Source: Paramacrobiotus metropolitanus (taxonomy: Eukaryota > Tardigrada > Eutardigrada > Parachela > Macrobiotidae). Taken from it: a stretch of DNA of 64,000 nucleotides. The notes under the pieces were generated by a model. It was not told the DNA's origin and ran no database searches. It saw nothing but the letters and a program-made list of their open reading frames with translations. A program made the translations under genes and the position numbers. The stretch covers positions 620,001-684,000 of the forward strand of contig NW_026570249.1 of NCBI RefSeq assembly GCF_019649055.1, in the 5' to 3' direction. This document shows, piece after piece, positions 1 to 9,402 of this stretch; positions within the stretch are counted from its first letter, which is position 1, and the number at the start of each line of letters is the position of its first letter.

Positions 1-2856
1 GACAAACCGAGCATAAACGACTCGGATGATTCGTCATCGGAGGACGAAGAACCGACCTACGACGTCCGACTAACCACAGCATTGCGGACTATAGTTCACA
101 CAGAATTTATAGTCGAGCAACCGGAACAAACTGAACAACCGAAGCCGATCGACTCCGAACAACAGAAGGAACTCGACCAACTCAAGGCTTTGTGGGAATC
201 TGGAGAAGGTAAACCGGAGGAAAACGATCTCCGACCTCCAACCATGGTCGTCCACCAGTTGTCAACGGAACAACCGACCTTGGCCAACTTGACCGACCAA
301 CAGAAGTCGGAGCATTTCAACACGTGGAAGGCACGAGTAGCCAAAGTCAAGACGATTGACGAGTTGGACCTGGACAACAAATGCCCAGAAGTTCACCACC
401 TAAGGCTGGATCCCTACGTAGAGACGAAAGCGCTAGACCGACAAGTCGTCTTTAACAGCGAACGAGTCTCTCTCCCACCATGGTCAACATGTTCGATCAA
501 GGTACGGACGGCCAAACCAATGGATCCGAGAAGACGCATTTACTTCTCTACCCTACAACGGGTAGTCCGACGTATTCGGCCAATCGAAGCCAAGATCGAC
601 ATCCGACCTCAAAACGACACGGCCTGGATAAATATCCAGAATACGACTCACCAAACGAAGGTGCTGAAGAAAGGCGTACGACTTGGCCACATGCAATATG
701 CCGATGTCTATGAACCGGAAATCAATAACGAATTTGTCGAATGGGAACTCCCACACAAAGTGGCGAGGACATGGCCCCCGACTCGGGAAGTAAAGCCAAA
801 ACCCCAATTCGAAGTTTTTGAGGCAACAGGAGTTCGATCTCAACGGAAAGTCAAACTCATACCTCGAGCCGTAACCATGGTAGAAGTCGTCCTGGACGTA
901 CCGGTATCCAAGGACCAGAAACTAATGTACCTAGGAGAATCCGACCCCAAACGAGACGGAGTCGAATTCATGGACGGCGTAACCAAGCATGACGGGAAAC
1001 GATTCACCATCATGGTGGCAAACCACACTCATCGGGAAGTCACCTTACGCAAAGGTGCACCAATGGGTCGAGCCGAAGCATTCACAATGATGACGGACGA
1101 CCAGAAAGTTGAAGAAGCACGAGTCAACACGGCTGAAGTCGAGCAGGAAGACGCGGAATCCCAAGACGAGCGACGGAGAATCATCGACTCCATGAACTTC
1201 GGTAAAAACTTAACCGACGAGCAGCTGGCCAAACTAAAGGCGGTTGCATGGAATTACCGGACCGTATTTCCGACTTCGAAGAAACCTTACGGAGACGTCA
1301 AAGGGGTAACACATACCATTGATGTCCAAGGTGCACAGCCGATTAAGATGAACCCCACCAGGACAAGCTGGAAGGGACGTGAATTCATCCAGAAACACGT
1401 GCAAGAGATGCTCGACCAAGGAGTCATCGAGCCGTCATCGGCAGCATGGAGCTTCCCAGTCGTCCTAGCCGCGAAACGGAACGGAGACGGCACGGTAGGA
1501 ACACGCTTCTGCATCAACTATATCAAGTTGAATGCCGTCACGAAGAAGAACAACTACCCACTACCGAACCCGGACGAGCTACTGGACCGATGCGCCGGAA
1601 TGGAGTATTACGGCAAGGTAGACTGTCAGTCCGGCTTCTGGCAAATTCCAATGGATGAACAATCCAAGGACTACACAACCTTCGTAACACCCGAAGGCAT
1701 GTGGCGATTCAACCGTATGCCGTTTGGAGTCTGCAACGGACCAGCAACTTTCCAAATGCATATGGATAAGATAACGGCATCAGCTCGGAAGAAGGGTGTG
1801 TTCGCCTACATTGACGACATCATCTTCTTCGGCAAAACGTTCGAAGACTTCCTCGAGGCTTTCCGAGCAACTCTCGAATGCCTCCGCGATGCTGGATTCA
1901 CGGTCAAACCCTCCAAATGTGAGATCGGAACGCACAGACTGCTGTTCCTCGGACACGTCCTTAGCAAGAACGGAGTCCAGACCGATGACGAGAAAGTGGC
2001 CTGTATTGCAGAACAAAGCTGCCCGAGAACCGAACGGCAACTTAGGTCGTTCCTCGGACTGGCCAACTACTATCGAAAGTTCATCAAAGGATACGCTCAG
2101 AAGACATCAAAAATGTACGAGCTCCTCCGGAAGGATAAAAATATCAAGCTCGATTGGACGGAAGCCCACACGGCTGAGTTCAATGACATTAAGAAAGCGC
2201 TAACAGAAGCACCGGTACTGGCAAAGTTCGACCCGACTAAAAAGACCGTCATCGAATGTGACGCAAGCGGAGCCGGACTAGGCGCGGTGATCTCACAAGA
2301 CGATCATCCAATCGCCTACGCCAGTAGAGTCCTACGCGGACCGGAACTCAACTATGGAGTTACCGAATGGGAATGTCTGGCCGTGGTGTGGGCGGTGCAG
2401 AAATTCAAGCACTTCATCGACCACGGACCATTCACCGTAAGGACGGATCATCGAGCTCTGGAGAATCTGCTCCGATGCGAGTCGAATCGACCTGGCATCA
2501 ACCCTCGACTAACGAGATGGGCACTGGCTTTACAAGGACGGGACATAACCATCCAGTACAAGCCGGGAGTTTTCTGCGACAATGCAGATGCCCTGTCGAG
2601 ATGGCCACTCGAACGTAGTGAAGACAAAGATCCACACGAAGAGTTGGACCAAGTCCCCAACTTCGAGGACTTCAAGGACGAAATTAAGGTCTGTACAATA
2701 CGGACTCTTAGACGTCTAAAGGCGAACGCCTCCAAGAAGAGGAAGAAGGACAAAGAAAATCCACCGAAGATCCCCCTTCCACCGGTTATCCGCGGACAGA
2801 GTCGAATTTCAACAAGAAGAAGTCGAATCCGACCTTCAAACCGAGGGATAAGGTAA
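1..2856 (+). CDS. Ty3/gypsy pol polyprotein, RT and RNase H (5' partial)
   Basis: The frame is open from the first base of the window, so the true start lies upstream. Residue numbers here count from base 82. Reverse transcriptase spans about residues 428-660, with the fingers motif FCINYIKLN and the catalytic FAYIDDI near residue 574. RNase H follows with IECDASGAG near 722 and the ADALSRWP end near 835. This enzyme pair copies element RNA into DNA in cytoplasmic particles. Before RT lie two successive beta-rich stretches (about 125-210 and 255-335) seen in many invertebrate gypsy proteins between protease and RT. The normal integrase zinc finger and DDE core are absent: the frame goes from the RNase H tail to a lysine-rich stretch typical of the integrase C-terminus, then frameshifts near 2780. 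Codon use is rich in CGA, GAC and TCG, matching the element's non-coding part. Confidence 0.85.
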   Translation, partial: DKPSINDSDDSSSEDEEPTYDVRLTTALRTIVHTEFIVEQPEQTEQPKPIDSEQQKELDQLKALWESGEGKPEENDLRPPTMVVHQLSTEQPTLANLTDQQKSEHFNTWKARVAKVKTIDELDLDNKCPEVHHLRLDPYVETKALDRQVVFNSERVSLPPWSTCSIKVRTAKPMDPRRRIYFSTLQRVVRRIRPIEAKIDIRPQNDTAWINIQNTTHQTKVLKKGVRLGHMQYADVYEPEINNEFVEWELPHKVARTWPPTREVKPKPQFEVFEATGVRSQRKVKLIPRAVTMVEVVLDVPVSKDQKLMYLGESDPKRDGVEFMDGVTKHDGKRFTIMVANHTHREVTLRKGAPMGRAEAFTMMTDDQKVEEARVNTAEVEQEDAESQDERRRIIDSMNFGKNLTDEQLAKLKAVAWNYRTVFPTSKKPYGDVKGVTHTIDVQGAQPIKMNPTRTSWKGREFIQKHVQEMLDQGVIEPSSAAWSFPVVLAAKRNGDGTVGTRFCINYIKLNAVTKKNNYPLPNPDELLDRCAGMEYYGKVDCQSGFWQIPMDEQSKDYTTFVTPEGMWRFNRMPFGVCNGPATFQMHMDKITASARKKGVFAYIDDIIFFGKTFEDFLEAFRATLECLRDAGFTVKPSKCEIGTHRLLFLGHVLSKNGVQTDDEKVACIAEQSCPRTERQLRSFLGLANYYRKFIKGYAQKTSKMYELLRKDKNIKLDWTEAHTAEFNDIKKALTEAPVLAKFDPTKKTVIECDASGAGLGAVISQDDHPIAYASRVLRGPELNYGVTEWECLAVVWAVQKFKHFIDHGPFTVRTDHRALENLLRCESNRPGINPRLTRWALALQGRDITIQYKPGVFCDNADALSRWPLERSEDKDPHEELDQVPNFEDFKDEIKVCTIRTLRRLKANASKKRKKDKENPPKIPLPPVIRGQSRISTRRSRIRPSNRGIR

Positions 2857-3755
2857 CGGTGGAATTTCCGACCAAAGATCCAACTCGGAAGGAACGCTAC
2901 GACGGAGTTTGGACGGTCATCAACTACGTCGGCCCAAATAACTTACTCCTTCGATGCGAAGACGGACGTGAAGATACGGTAGCCGTCGTCCGAGTTAAAC
3001 ATTGCCGAGTCGAGACAAGTCGACCAACAACTCGGTGAACTGGCCTAGTAGCCGACCCTACAGAAGAGAAAGCTACTCGGAAGCCGAAGAAGAAACCCGA
3101 GGAAACCGTCGAAAAACCTTCCGATCCGACGAACGATGCGGATAAAACCGAACCGACGGTGAAGAAGAAACGAGTTCGACCTCGGAAGAAACCTCCGACC
3201 GACTTCGAGACACCAGCGCTGAAGGAACTTCAGAAGCAAGATGTCATAGCAGCTGAACCAGCACCGACCTCGGAAGAAGCTGAGAACAAAGCTCAGCCGA
3301 CCACGGAAAAACCGAAGGAGTCGGACAACATGTCGGAAACGCCGGTCCAGCCAGCCAACCAACCTACGGAGGAACCGAAGCCGGCGACAAAGCCAGCTCG
3401 GAAGAAGATGGCGGTTAAGAAAACCGACTCGTCGGCACCGACCACAGAGGTCGTTGTAGCCAACTCGGCAGTCCAACCGACCAAGCCCAAACGAAAGTAC
3501 ACTAAACGGAAAGTCGACTCGACCAACACATCGGCGCCGACTACAGAAGTTGTAGCAGCCGACAAGGCAGTTGAACCGACTAAGCCGAAACGGAAGTATG
3601 GGACAGCTAGGAAACCGAAGCTGACGGCACAACAGATGCTAGAGGAAACTGAAGTTGCTGAAGACGAAGCCCACAAGGAAATCCTCGAAAGAATCTCAGA
3701 TGGACGGGCGGACTCGGAGAAACCGACCAAAAAAAACCAAATCAAAGGCACCTAA
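2790..3755 (+). pseudogene. Integrase C-terminal module plus basic tail, interrupted by TGA
   Basis: In the +3 frame relative to the window start, bases from about 2811 encode FKPRDKVTVEF, then a W-x-V-x-x-Y-V-G-P-N-N-L-L-L stretch. This resembles the GPY/F-type DNA-binding module at the C-terminus of gypsy integrases. An in-frame TGA at 3036-3038 interrupts it. The same frame then continues to 3755 as a Lys/Pro/Thr/Glu-rich low-complexity tail with repeated PTTEVV and KPKRKY units. Relative to the RT/RNase H frame this is a frameshift. It could be a functional tail read by recoding, but with the integrase core missing, decay is simpler. The tail has no recognised domain. Confidence 0.6.
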
Positions 3756-6700
3756 AACTGCAGTCAAAACCGGACAGACTCAGTCATAGCGGCCCCGCCG
3801 TTCTCTGTGAACTTGGGATAAGATCAGGTTCCCAAATTGGAACCTGATCTAGACCTGGAACACGCAAGGAGACTTTACTCCGTGAAACGGCATGGTCGAG
3901 AACCGACCCGACTGAGAAACAGTCTAGCTGAGAAACAGCACCGTCGAGAAACGACTTCGGAATGGACATTTTTCTTTAGTTCTTTTCACTGAGACCGACC
4001 AACCATGTACACAGCGGACGTCGACAAAGACCGTGCCGAAATGCTGACTACACAAGTCAGCCGGATTCTTCGGTTTGACCCGGATACGAGTGGTTAGACC
4101 TGACAAGCCGGCTTTTTCCACCGTTCCGGCACGTCGTCCGAGGAATCCCCTGGACAGAACTGGGCAAACCGACCTCAGTTCCCCAGTACGGCAAGAACAG
4201 ATCGTAACCACATCTGCTAACATAGCAGATCAACCACGTTCTGCGACCATTGGAGCCAACAGAAGCCCCAACCCGCGTTACATGGAGCTGATAACGTAGT
4301 TACATGGTACAGATCGCGCCGTTAACCACGATCAGCTACGAAGTTTACTTCGGCCAACCGACTTCGGAGCAGAGACCGAGAGGTCGACCACAAAGGTCGG
4401 TTGTGCAAACCGATTGTGGAAATTCACCACTTCTAGAACGGATCGGCAAGGAGGCAGATTGCCGAACCACGACTAGCTACCTTAGCCGACCACACAGATC
4501 GACTAGATAAACGGTAGCCGACTAGAGAAGTCGACATTATGGCCGACCACACAGGTCGACCATAACGGTCAACAGAAGTCGACCATGAAGACGGACGCAT
4601 AGAACTCCTAGGATCAAGTCGATTGAACAAGTGCCGACTAGCCCCACATGGGCGTAACGGTGTAAGTCGTCTAGGTCGACCATCAAGAGGAATGGATAAC
4701 CGACCTCAAGTAGAGGTCGGAAGCGACCAAACTGAGGTCGGAAGTGTACGACAACATGTTGGAAAACCAATTAGAAGTCGGATGTCGCCCTTCCAGCGAA
4801 AGAATTCAGCTTTTGGACGGATGGAAACACAGTTCATCCGACCCCGGGAAGTCGGACATAACCGACCTTGAAATATCAACATTGATAACCGACCTCAAGT
4901 CGGAGGTCGGGAGTGACCAAACAGAGGTCGGAAAAATGCGACAACAAGTCGGCAAATGCAACTGAAAGTCAGATACCGACCTCCTAACGGAAGAATTCAG
5001 TTTTGGGACGGATGAACACACAGTTCATCCGACCTTCGGAGGCCGACTATAACCGACCTCAAGTCGGAGGTCGGAAGTGACCAAACGGAGGTAAGAAGCG
5101 TACGACAAATAAGTCGGAGAAGTGATCAGAAGTCGGATATTGACCTCCCCCCGGAAGGATTCAGCCTTTTGGCGGATGAACAGACAGTTCATCCGACCCA
5201 AAGAAGTCGGAAATAGCCGACCTAGGAAGGCCGACTATAACCGGCCTCAAGTCGGAGGTCGGAAGCGACCGAACGGAGGTCGGAAGCGTACGACAACAAG
5301 TCAGAAAAGCAACTAGAAGTGAGAAATCGACCTCTCAACGGAAGAATTTAGCCTTTTGGCGGATGAACACACAGTTCATCCGACCTTGGGAAGTCGGACA
5401 TAGCCGACCTTGGAACACCATACAAATAACCGACTTCAGATCGGGGGTCGGAAGTGACCGAACACAGGTCGGAAGGATGCGACAACAAGTCGGCAAAGGC
5501 ATTTGGAAGTCGAAAACCGACCTCCTAACGGAATAATTCAGCTTTTGGACGGATGGAAACATAGTTCATCCGACCTCGAGAAGTCGGATATATCCGACCT
5601 CGGGACAGGAACAACCGACCTCAAGTGGAGATCGGAAGTGTATGACAACAGGTCGGAAAATCAATCAGAAGCCTGATGCCGACCTCCCAGCGAAATATCT
5701 TAGCCTTTGGACGGATGAACACACAGTTCATCCGACCTTGGGAAGTCGGACATAGCCAACCTTGGATACGGATAACCGACCTCAAACGGAGGTCAAAAGT
5801 GAACGAACGGAGGTCGGAAAGACGTGATAACAAGTCGGTAAAGACATTTGGCAGTCAGAAACCGACCTCTTAACGGAAGAATTCAGCTTTCGGACGGATG
5901 AACACACAGTTCATCCGACCTTCCGAAGTCGACCATAGCCGACCTTGAACAACCGACCACAAGTCGGAAGTCGGAAACTCAGTCAACATGACGGATGACT
6001 GTCTGCAGTGGATGAATTCGACCTGAAGGAACTTGTTTAGCCCCACATGGGCATGTTATTGCAGGTTAACCCTGGTCGACTACTGACGGATAGGATAACC
6101 GACCTTGACCACAGGTCGGATAGCAACGGAACACATGGGATGGAAGTCGACTGGACACTTCCATCGAAGAAACCCATGATTTCCGAGCGGACCTTCGAGC
6201 CAGTTCGACTCGGATAACTCAAAACCAGGCTCGTGGTAGCAGACTGAACGGTTGTAACCGACCACTTTTTGAACGGAATTGCTGTACATGACGACCACAC
6301 AGGCCGCATGACTTACATACAGCTTTTGCCGAACTGAACTTTAAGAATTCGGAACATAGCCGAATTTCCCCCGCCGCCGGACGACTTACCGGTAGGCCGA
6401 CCCTGGTCAAACCGACCTCGGTCCTATTCCCCATTCAGAGAGGATGCCTCGGCATTTGCACCTGCAACAGTGCCTCTCTATACCTAACGGACGGATACGA
6501 GTCGGAAGTAAGTGTCAACTATACTTATCCGACCTCGGTGAAAGTAACCGGTCACGACGGGTAACTCGGGAACCGACGCCCCGGACCCAGCCTTACCGGA
6601 TGAGAATTGACAGGAGGCCCCGTGGAGACTCAAGCACCCCGTGGATGTCATCCTAGTCGGAATAGGACCCCCGGACAGATTTTTGCATTTTTTTTAGCAT

Positions 6701-6840
6701 TTTTCCTAACAAACGGAATTGTACTTTTCTAGTTCGATCTCTTTGACAGATCTGTTTTGCTCACTGGAATTGTGATTAAAACTTTATTTCATATTTTCTT
6801 TCGCGCTCCATAAACTCTCATTACATTTTTTTACATTGTT
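3756..6840 (+). other. Long non-coding 3' region of element A
   Basis: There is no convincing coding sequence here. Short open frames exist on both strands, but they follow the repeat structure. The stretch is packed with the pentamers CCGAC and GTCGG, which also pervade the pol and gag-like reading frames of this element group. It contains the seven-copy hairpin array described separately. A run of T and an A/T-rich stretch at 6680-6840 separate it from the sequence leading into the LTR. The segment at 6836-6905 recurs, inverted, beside the truncated 3' LTR of the element at 35.4-40.4 kb. Confidence 0.6.
4818..5917 (+). repeat. Seven-copy tandem array with a 9-bp-stem hairpin per unit
   Basis: Seven units each carry the inverted repeat CGGATGAAC ... 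GTTCATCCG around a 5-nt loop (usually ACACA). They start at 4818, 5009, 5173, 5360, 5550, 5712 and 5895, so spacing is about 162-191 bp. The flanks are also conserved: each hairpin is preceded by a version of GAAGAATTCAGCTTTTGGA and followed by CCGACC. Copies 1 and 5 share the variant GGATGGAAAC. The alternation of longer and shorter spacings suggests a higher-order unit. Base changes in the arms fall mostly in loop-proximal positions. Confidence 0.85.
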
Positions 6841-7111
6841 CTCCGATGCCAACAGAAGCAAGAAGCCAGCCAACAGACGCATCACCGCTCCAACGAAACG
6901 CCGGAGCGGCTTCCGGATTTCTCGGCCGTGAGTGGCTTCCTCTCACGGGTTCGGAAGTGAAGATGGGACGGTCGACCAGACACCGGACTCCCGCTGCCAG
7001 AGGACGCGTACCGGCGACCCCACAATGGGTCCGACCGGAGAGTTGTGTGGTACTGGTGCGGTACCGAGTCGGAGCATCCTTCGCAGGAGCTCGGATTCCC
7101 GCCCAGAGGCA

Positions 7112-7561
7112 TATCAGAGGCGGCAGCCTGCGCCTGGTGCGTACGGTGCACACAGGACGTACTTGCACCGATTGCATGCCGCTATCGCCTCTCTCGCCGT
7201 ACGTACGTGTGCTGCTGCTGCACTGACTCATCCGCTGAAGCGGATATACGCAGCGCACACACTGAGCTGTACTTGCTCTCTCGTTCCTCTTTCGCAGTAC
7301 TACTCAGCGTTCATACGCTCGCGTTGGATTGAGTCCAGTCTGCGCATCATCACACAGCTGACGCATCTGGCCTGCAGCACGCACGTGGTTGCCGCCAGCA
7401 TTCTTCAACGCCTTGGCAGACGCTCAAGAACCCTGTTAGCACACACTTGCTAGATTTGGCCATCAGCGCCTTTGTTCTTGCTTTCCTGCTATTACGCAGT
7501 ATTGTTCCCCTTTATTTGTCAATAAAGCTCACTCGTGATCTCCTCGCCAGAGTCTGGTACA
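7112..7561 (+). repeat. 3' LTR of element A
   Basis: About 450 bp that match, in inverse complement, the 441-bp LTR at 39990-40430. The start reads TATCAGAGG where the other copy has TGTCAGAGG, so the terminal TG is mutated. The end reads GTCTGGTACA where the other has GTCTGTTACA. It contains the conserved stretch CTGAAGCGGATA, a polyadenylation-like AATAAA near 7520, and CTCGCCAGAGTCTG just before the end. Confidence 0.75.
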
Positions 7562-7810
7562 TACGCCTTGTTACATGGGGTAGGGGGTCTAAAAATTTTT
7601 GTTACGTGCGGGCCGACACCCCATTAAAAAAACGAAAAAAATTAATATGTTTTAACTGAAATTTGATAGGGGGGTGGTCGGGCTCTCTGTTACGTATGCA
7701 TCTAGGGGTCGAAAATTGTGTTATGCGGTGTTCCAAGGGGTGGGGGGGTGGTCCAAAATCATGAAAAATCGCGTTACGTAATACTTGAATCGCGCCTTAG
7801 CTGTTATGTA
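7562..7810. repeat. G-rich GTTACGTA-type short interspersed element
   Basis: Directly after the LTR lies a stretch with repeated GTTACGT/GTTACAT, runs of G (GGGGTAGGGGG, GGGGTGGGGGGGTGG) and phrases such as CCAAAATCATGAAAAATCGCG. This style recurs as short repeats in many invertebrate genomes. No protein is encoded. The boundaries are approximate and no clean target duplication was found. Confidence 0.4.
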
Positions 7811-8340
7811 ATCACCATTCAGCGACGTAACCCTGCCAGCGAACAAGATTGTTTAATTCTCAATGGAATTGTGATCTCTTTATTTCGATGTTTAACCAAT
7901 GAGCCTTATAAAACTTTATTTTCTTACTCATCACCGACCGAAAGAAGCCTCACCAAACCACACCGGAACCCCCACACGCCGAGTGCACTCCAAATTTCGG
8001 CCGTTCGGTGCATGCACCGAGGGTCTCGAGGCAGCGGCCCTACCGGGCAAAAGACAAAGTGGCATCCTGCCCTACCGGGTATCGGATCCTGGCACCCTAC
8101 CGGGTTAGCCAGAAACAGAGTCAGAAAGGTGCTCGCAGGAGCTCCAACTCTCACCCAGAGGCATGTCAAAGACCGCTCACTCGAGGCGGTAGGCACTTCT
8201 TGTGACCTGCTCTGTCGCTCGCACGCAGGTGGCCACGCCACTCGTGCCGCTCATATACGAAATCAGTTCTGAATTAACAGTTACTAAGTTTTTCTCTATC
8301 GTCTGGTATCAAACATAGCGGAATCGGTTGCGCAGGAGAC
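7811..8340 (+). other. LTR-leader-like relic upstream of the LINE
   Basis: The segment resembles the sequence leading into the element A LTR. GGAATTGTGAT with a following TTTATTT is shared with 6760-6790, and CCCAGAGGCAT followed by TCA is shared with 7103-7116. It appears to be a diverged relic of a related element into whose 3' side the LINE inserted. An open frame covers much of it but shows no recognisable protein. Confidence 0.35.
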
Positions 8341-9402
8341 ATGGCGTTAGCGGTGGAGTTTCTTCACTTAAACGTTCAGGGTTTTGGCTATGCTAAGCTT
8401 GACCTAATTACTCAGTATCTGTGCTCCGATGATGGTTCGTCCAAGTTCTTTTCCTTAACTGAGACTCATCTTAGCTCCTGTGATCCTGATCAATTATACT
8501 TCATCCCTGGATATTGTATGTACCGAAGTGTTTGGACTGCCATTCACGGCAAAGCTGGTGGCGGGGGTATTATAAGCTATGTTCCTGAATATATCCCAGC
8601 TGAGCGTATTGAAATGAAATTTCGCAGTAAAGGGTTTGAGTGTTTATGGCTAAAACTTAAAATTTCGAAGAGAAAAATCATCGTTGGAACTGTTTATCGC
8701 CAGCCCGATTGTAATGCAGATGATACGAAAGTTTTGTTTGAACATATGCGTGAGGTACTTTTGAAGTACCCGGACAGCGATCACATTCTTATGGGCGATT
8801 TCAACATCGACAGCTCGCCGATGTCTAGCAGCCCGTATCTGAAAGTGTTAACGGAATTTGTTGGTGAATTTTCTTTTGAAGACAAGGTAATCGGAAATAC
8901 TCGAGTTGCTCAACGCTTGAGAAAGTCTGATAATACCATTTTGACAAGTACCAGTAAAATTGATTATGTTTTATGCAGCCCTAAAAATCTGTACAAGTCC
9001 TGTTACGCAGAAGACGTCGATTTTTCAGATCATCGACTGTGCAAAACGGTTTCAGCATACTCTTGCAAAAAACCGGAGCACAAATTTGTTTTTTTTCGCG
9101 ACTGGAAACACACGAAAACTGAAAATTTTCGAAGTGAAGTCGCCGCGTTTACCAGCAAGTACGCTGATTTTGTTGAATACAGCGATGTCGATGAAGAAGT
9201 GGGCCGTTTTGTTAGTGGTTTGTTTGCAATAATCGACAGATGTTTTCCGATTCGATCAAAAAGGATTTCTCAGAAAGAAGCGCCGTGGTTCAATGATAAA
9301 GTTAAAAAGCTGGCCAAAGAAAAAGATGACGCGTATAAACGTAAAAAAATGTCAAAAATACTCCGGAATACCAGGGTAATAATCGACATTATAAACGTTT
9401 GA
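8341..9402 (+). CDS. LINE endonuclease domain (APE type)
   Basis: 353 residues starting at ATG 8341. The fold is the exonuclease-endonuclease-phosphatase family: an N-terminal LNVQG strand, SLTETHL carrying the metal-binding Glu, GTVYRQP, the catalytic MGDFNID, and a C-terminal FSDHRL histidine motif. The enzyme nicks target DNA to prime reverse transcription. The frame ends in a run after KKMSKILRN where the downstream coding continues in another frame, so the stop is produced by a frameshift near 9340-9360 rather than a real C-terminus. Confidence 0.8.
   Translation: MALAVEFLHLNVQGFGYAKLDLITQYLCSDDGSSKFFSLTETHLSSCDPDQLYFIPGYCMYRSVWTAIHGKAGGGGIISYVPEYIPAERIEMKFRSKGFECLWLKLKISKRKIIVGTVYRQPDCNADDTKVLFEHMREVLLKYPDSDHILMGDFNIDSSPMSSSPYLKVLTEFVGEFSFEDKVIGNTRVAQRLRKSDNTILTSTSKIDYVLCSPKNLYKSCYAEDVDFSDHRLCKTVSAYSCKKPEHKFVFFRDWKHTKTENFRSEVAAFTSKYADFVEYSDVDEEVGRFVSGLFAIIDRCFPIRSKRISQKEAPWFNDKVKKLAKEKDDAYKRKKMSKILRNTRVIIDIINV

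Larger units (their letters stand above)
1..7561 (+). mobile_element. Ty3/gypsy LTR retrotransposon A (5' end outside window)
   Basis: A plus-strand element comprising, in order, a pol reading frame already open at base 1, an out-of-frame integrase C-terminal remnant with a basic tail, about 2.9 kb of non-coding sequence with a hairpin array, an A/T-rich segment near 6.7-6.85 kb, and a 3' LTR ending near 7561. The LTR matches, in inverse orientation, the LTRs of the element at 35410-40430. The 5' LTR, gag and most of the protease would lie left of the window. The integrase catalytic core is missing, so this copy is probably not autonomous. The right edge is taken from the LTR match. No target duplication could be tested. 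Confidence 0.85.

Noticed and set aside
96-2753. Minus-strand open frames over the gypsy pol region
   Set aside because: They mirror the codon bias of the plus-strand pol frame and have no family features.
4818-5917. Regular short palindromic repeats that might suggest a CRISPR array
   Set aside because: Spacers of about 140-165 bp are themselves repeats, there are no cas genes, and the setting is a eukaryotic LTR element.
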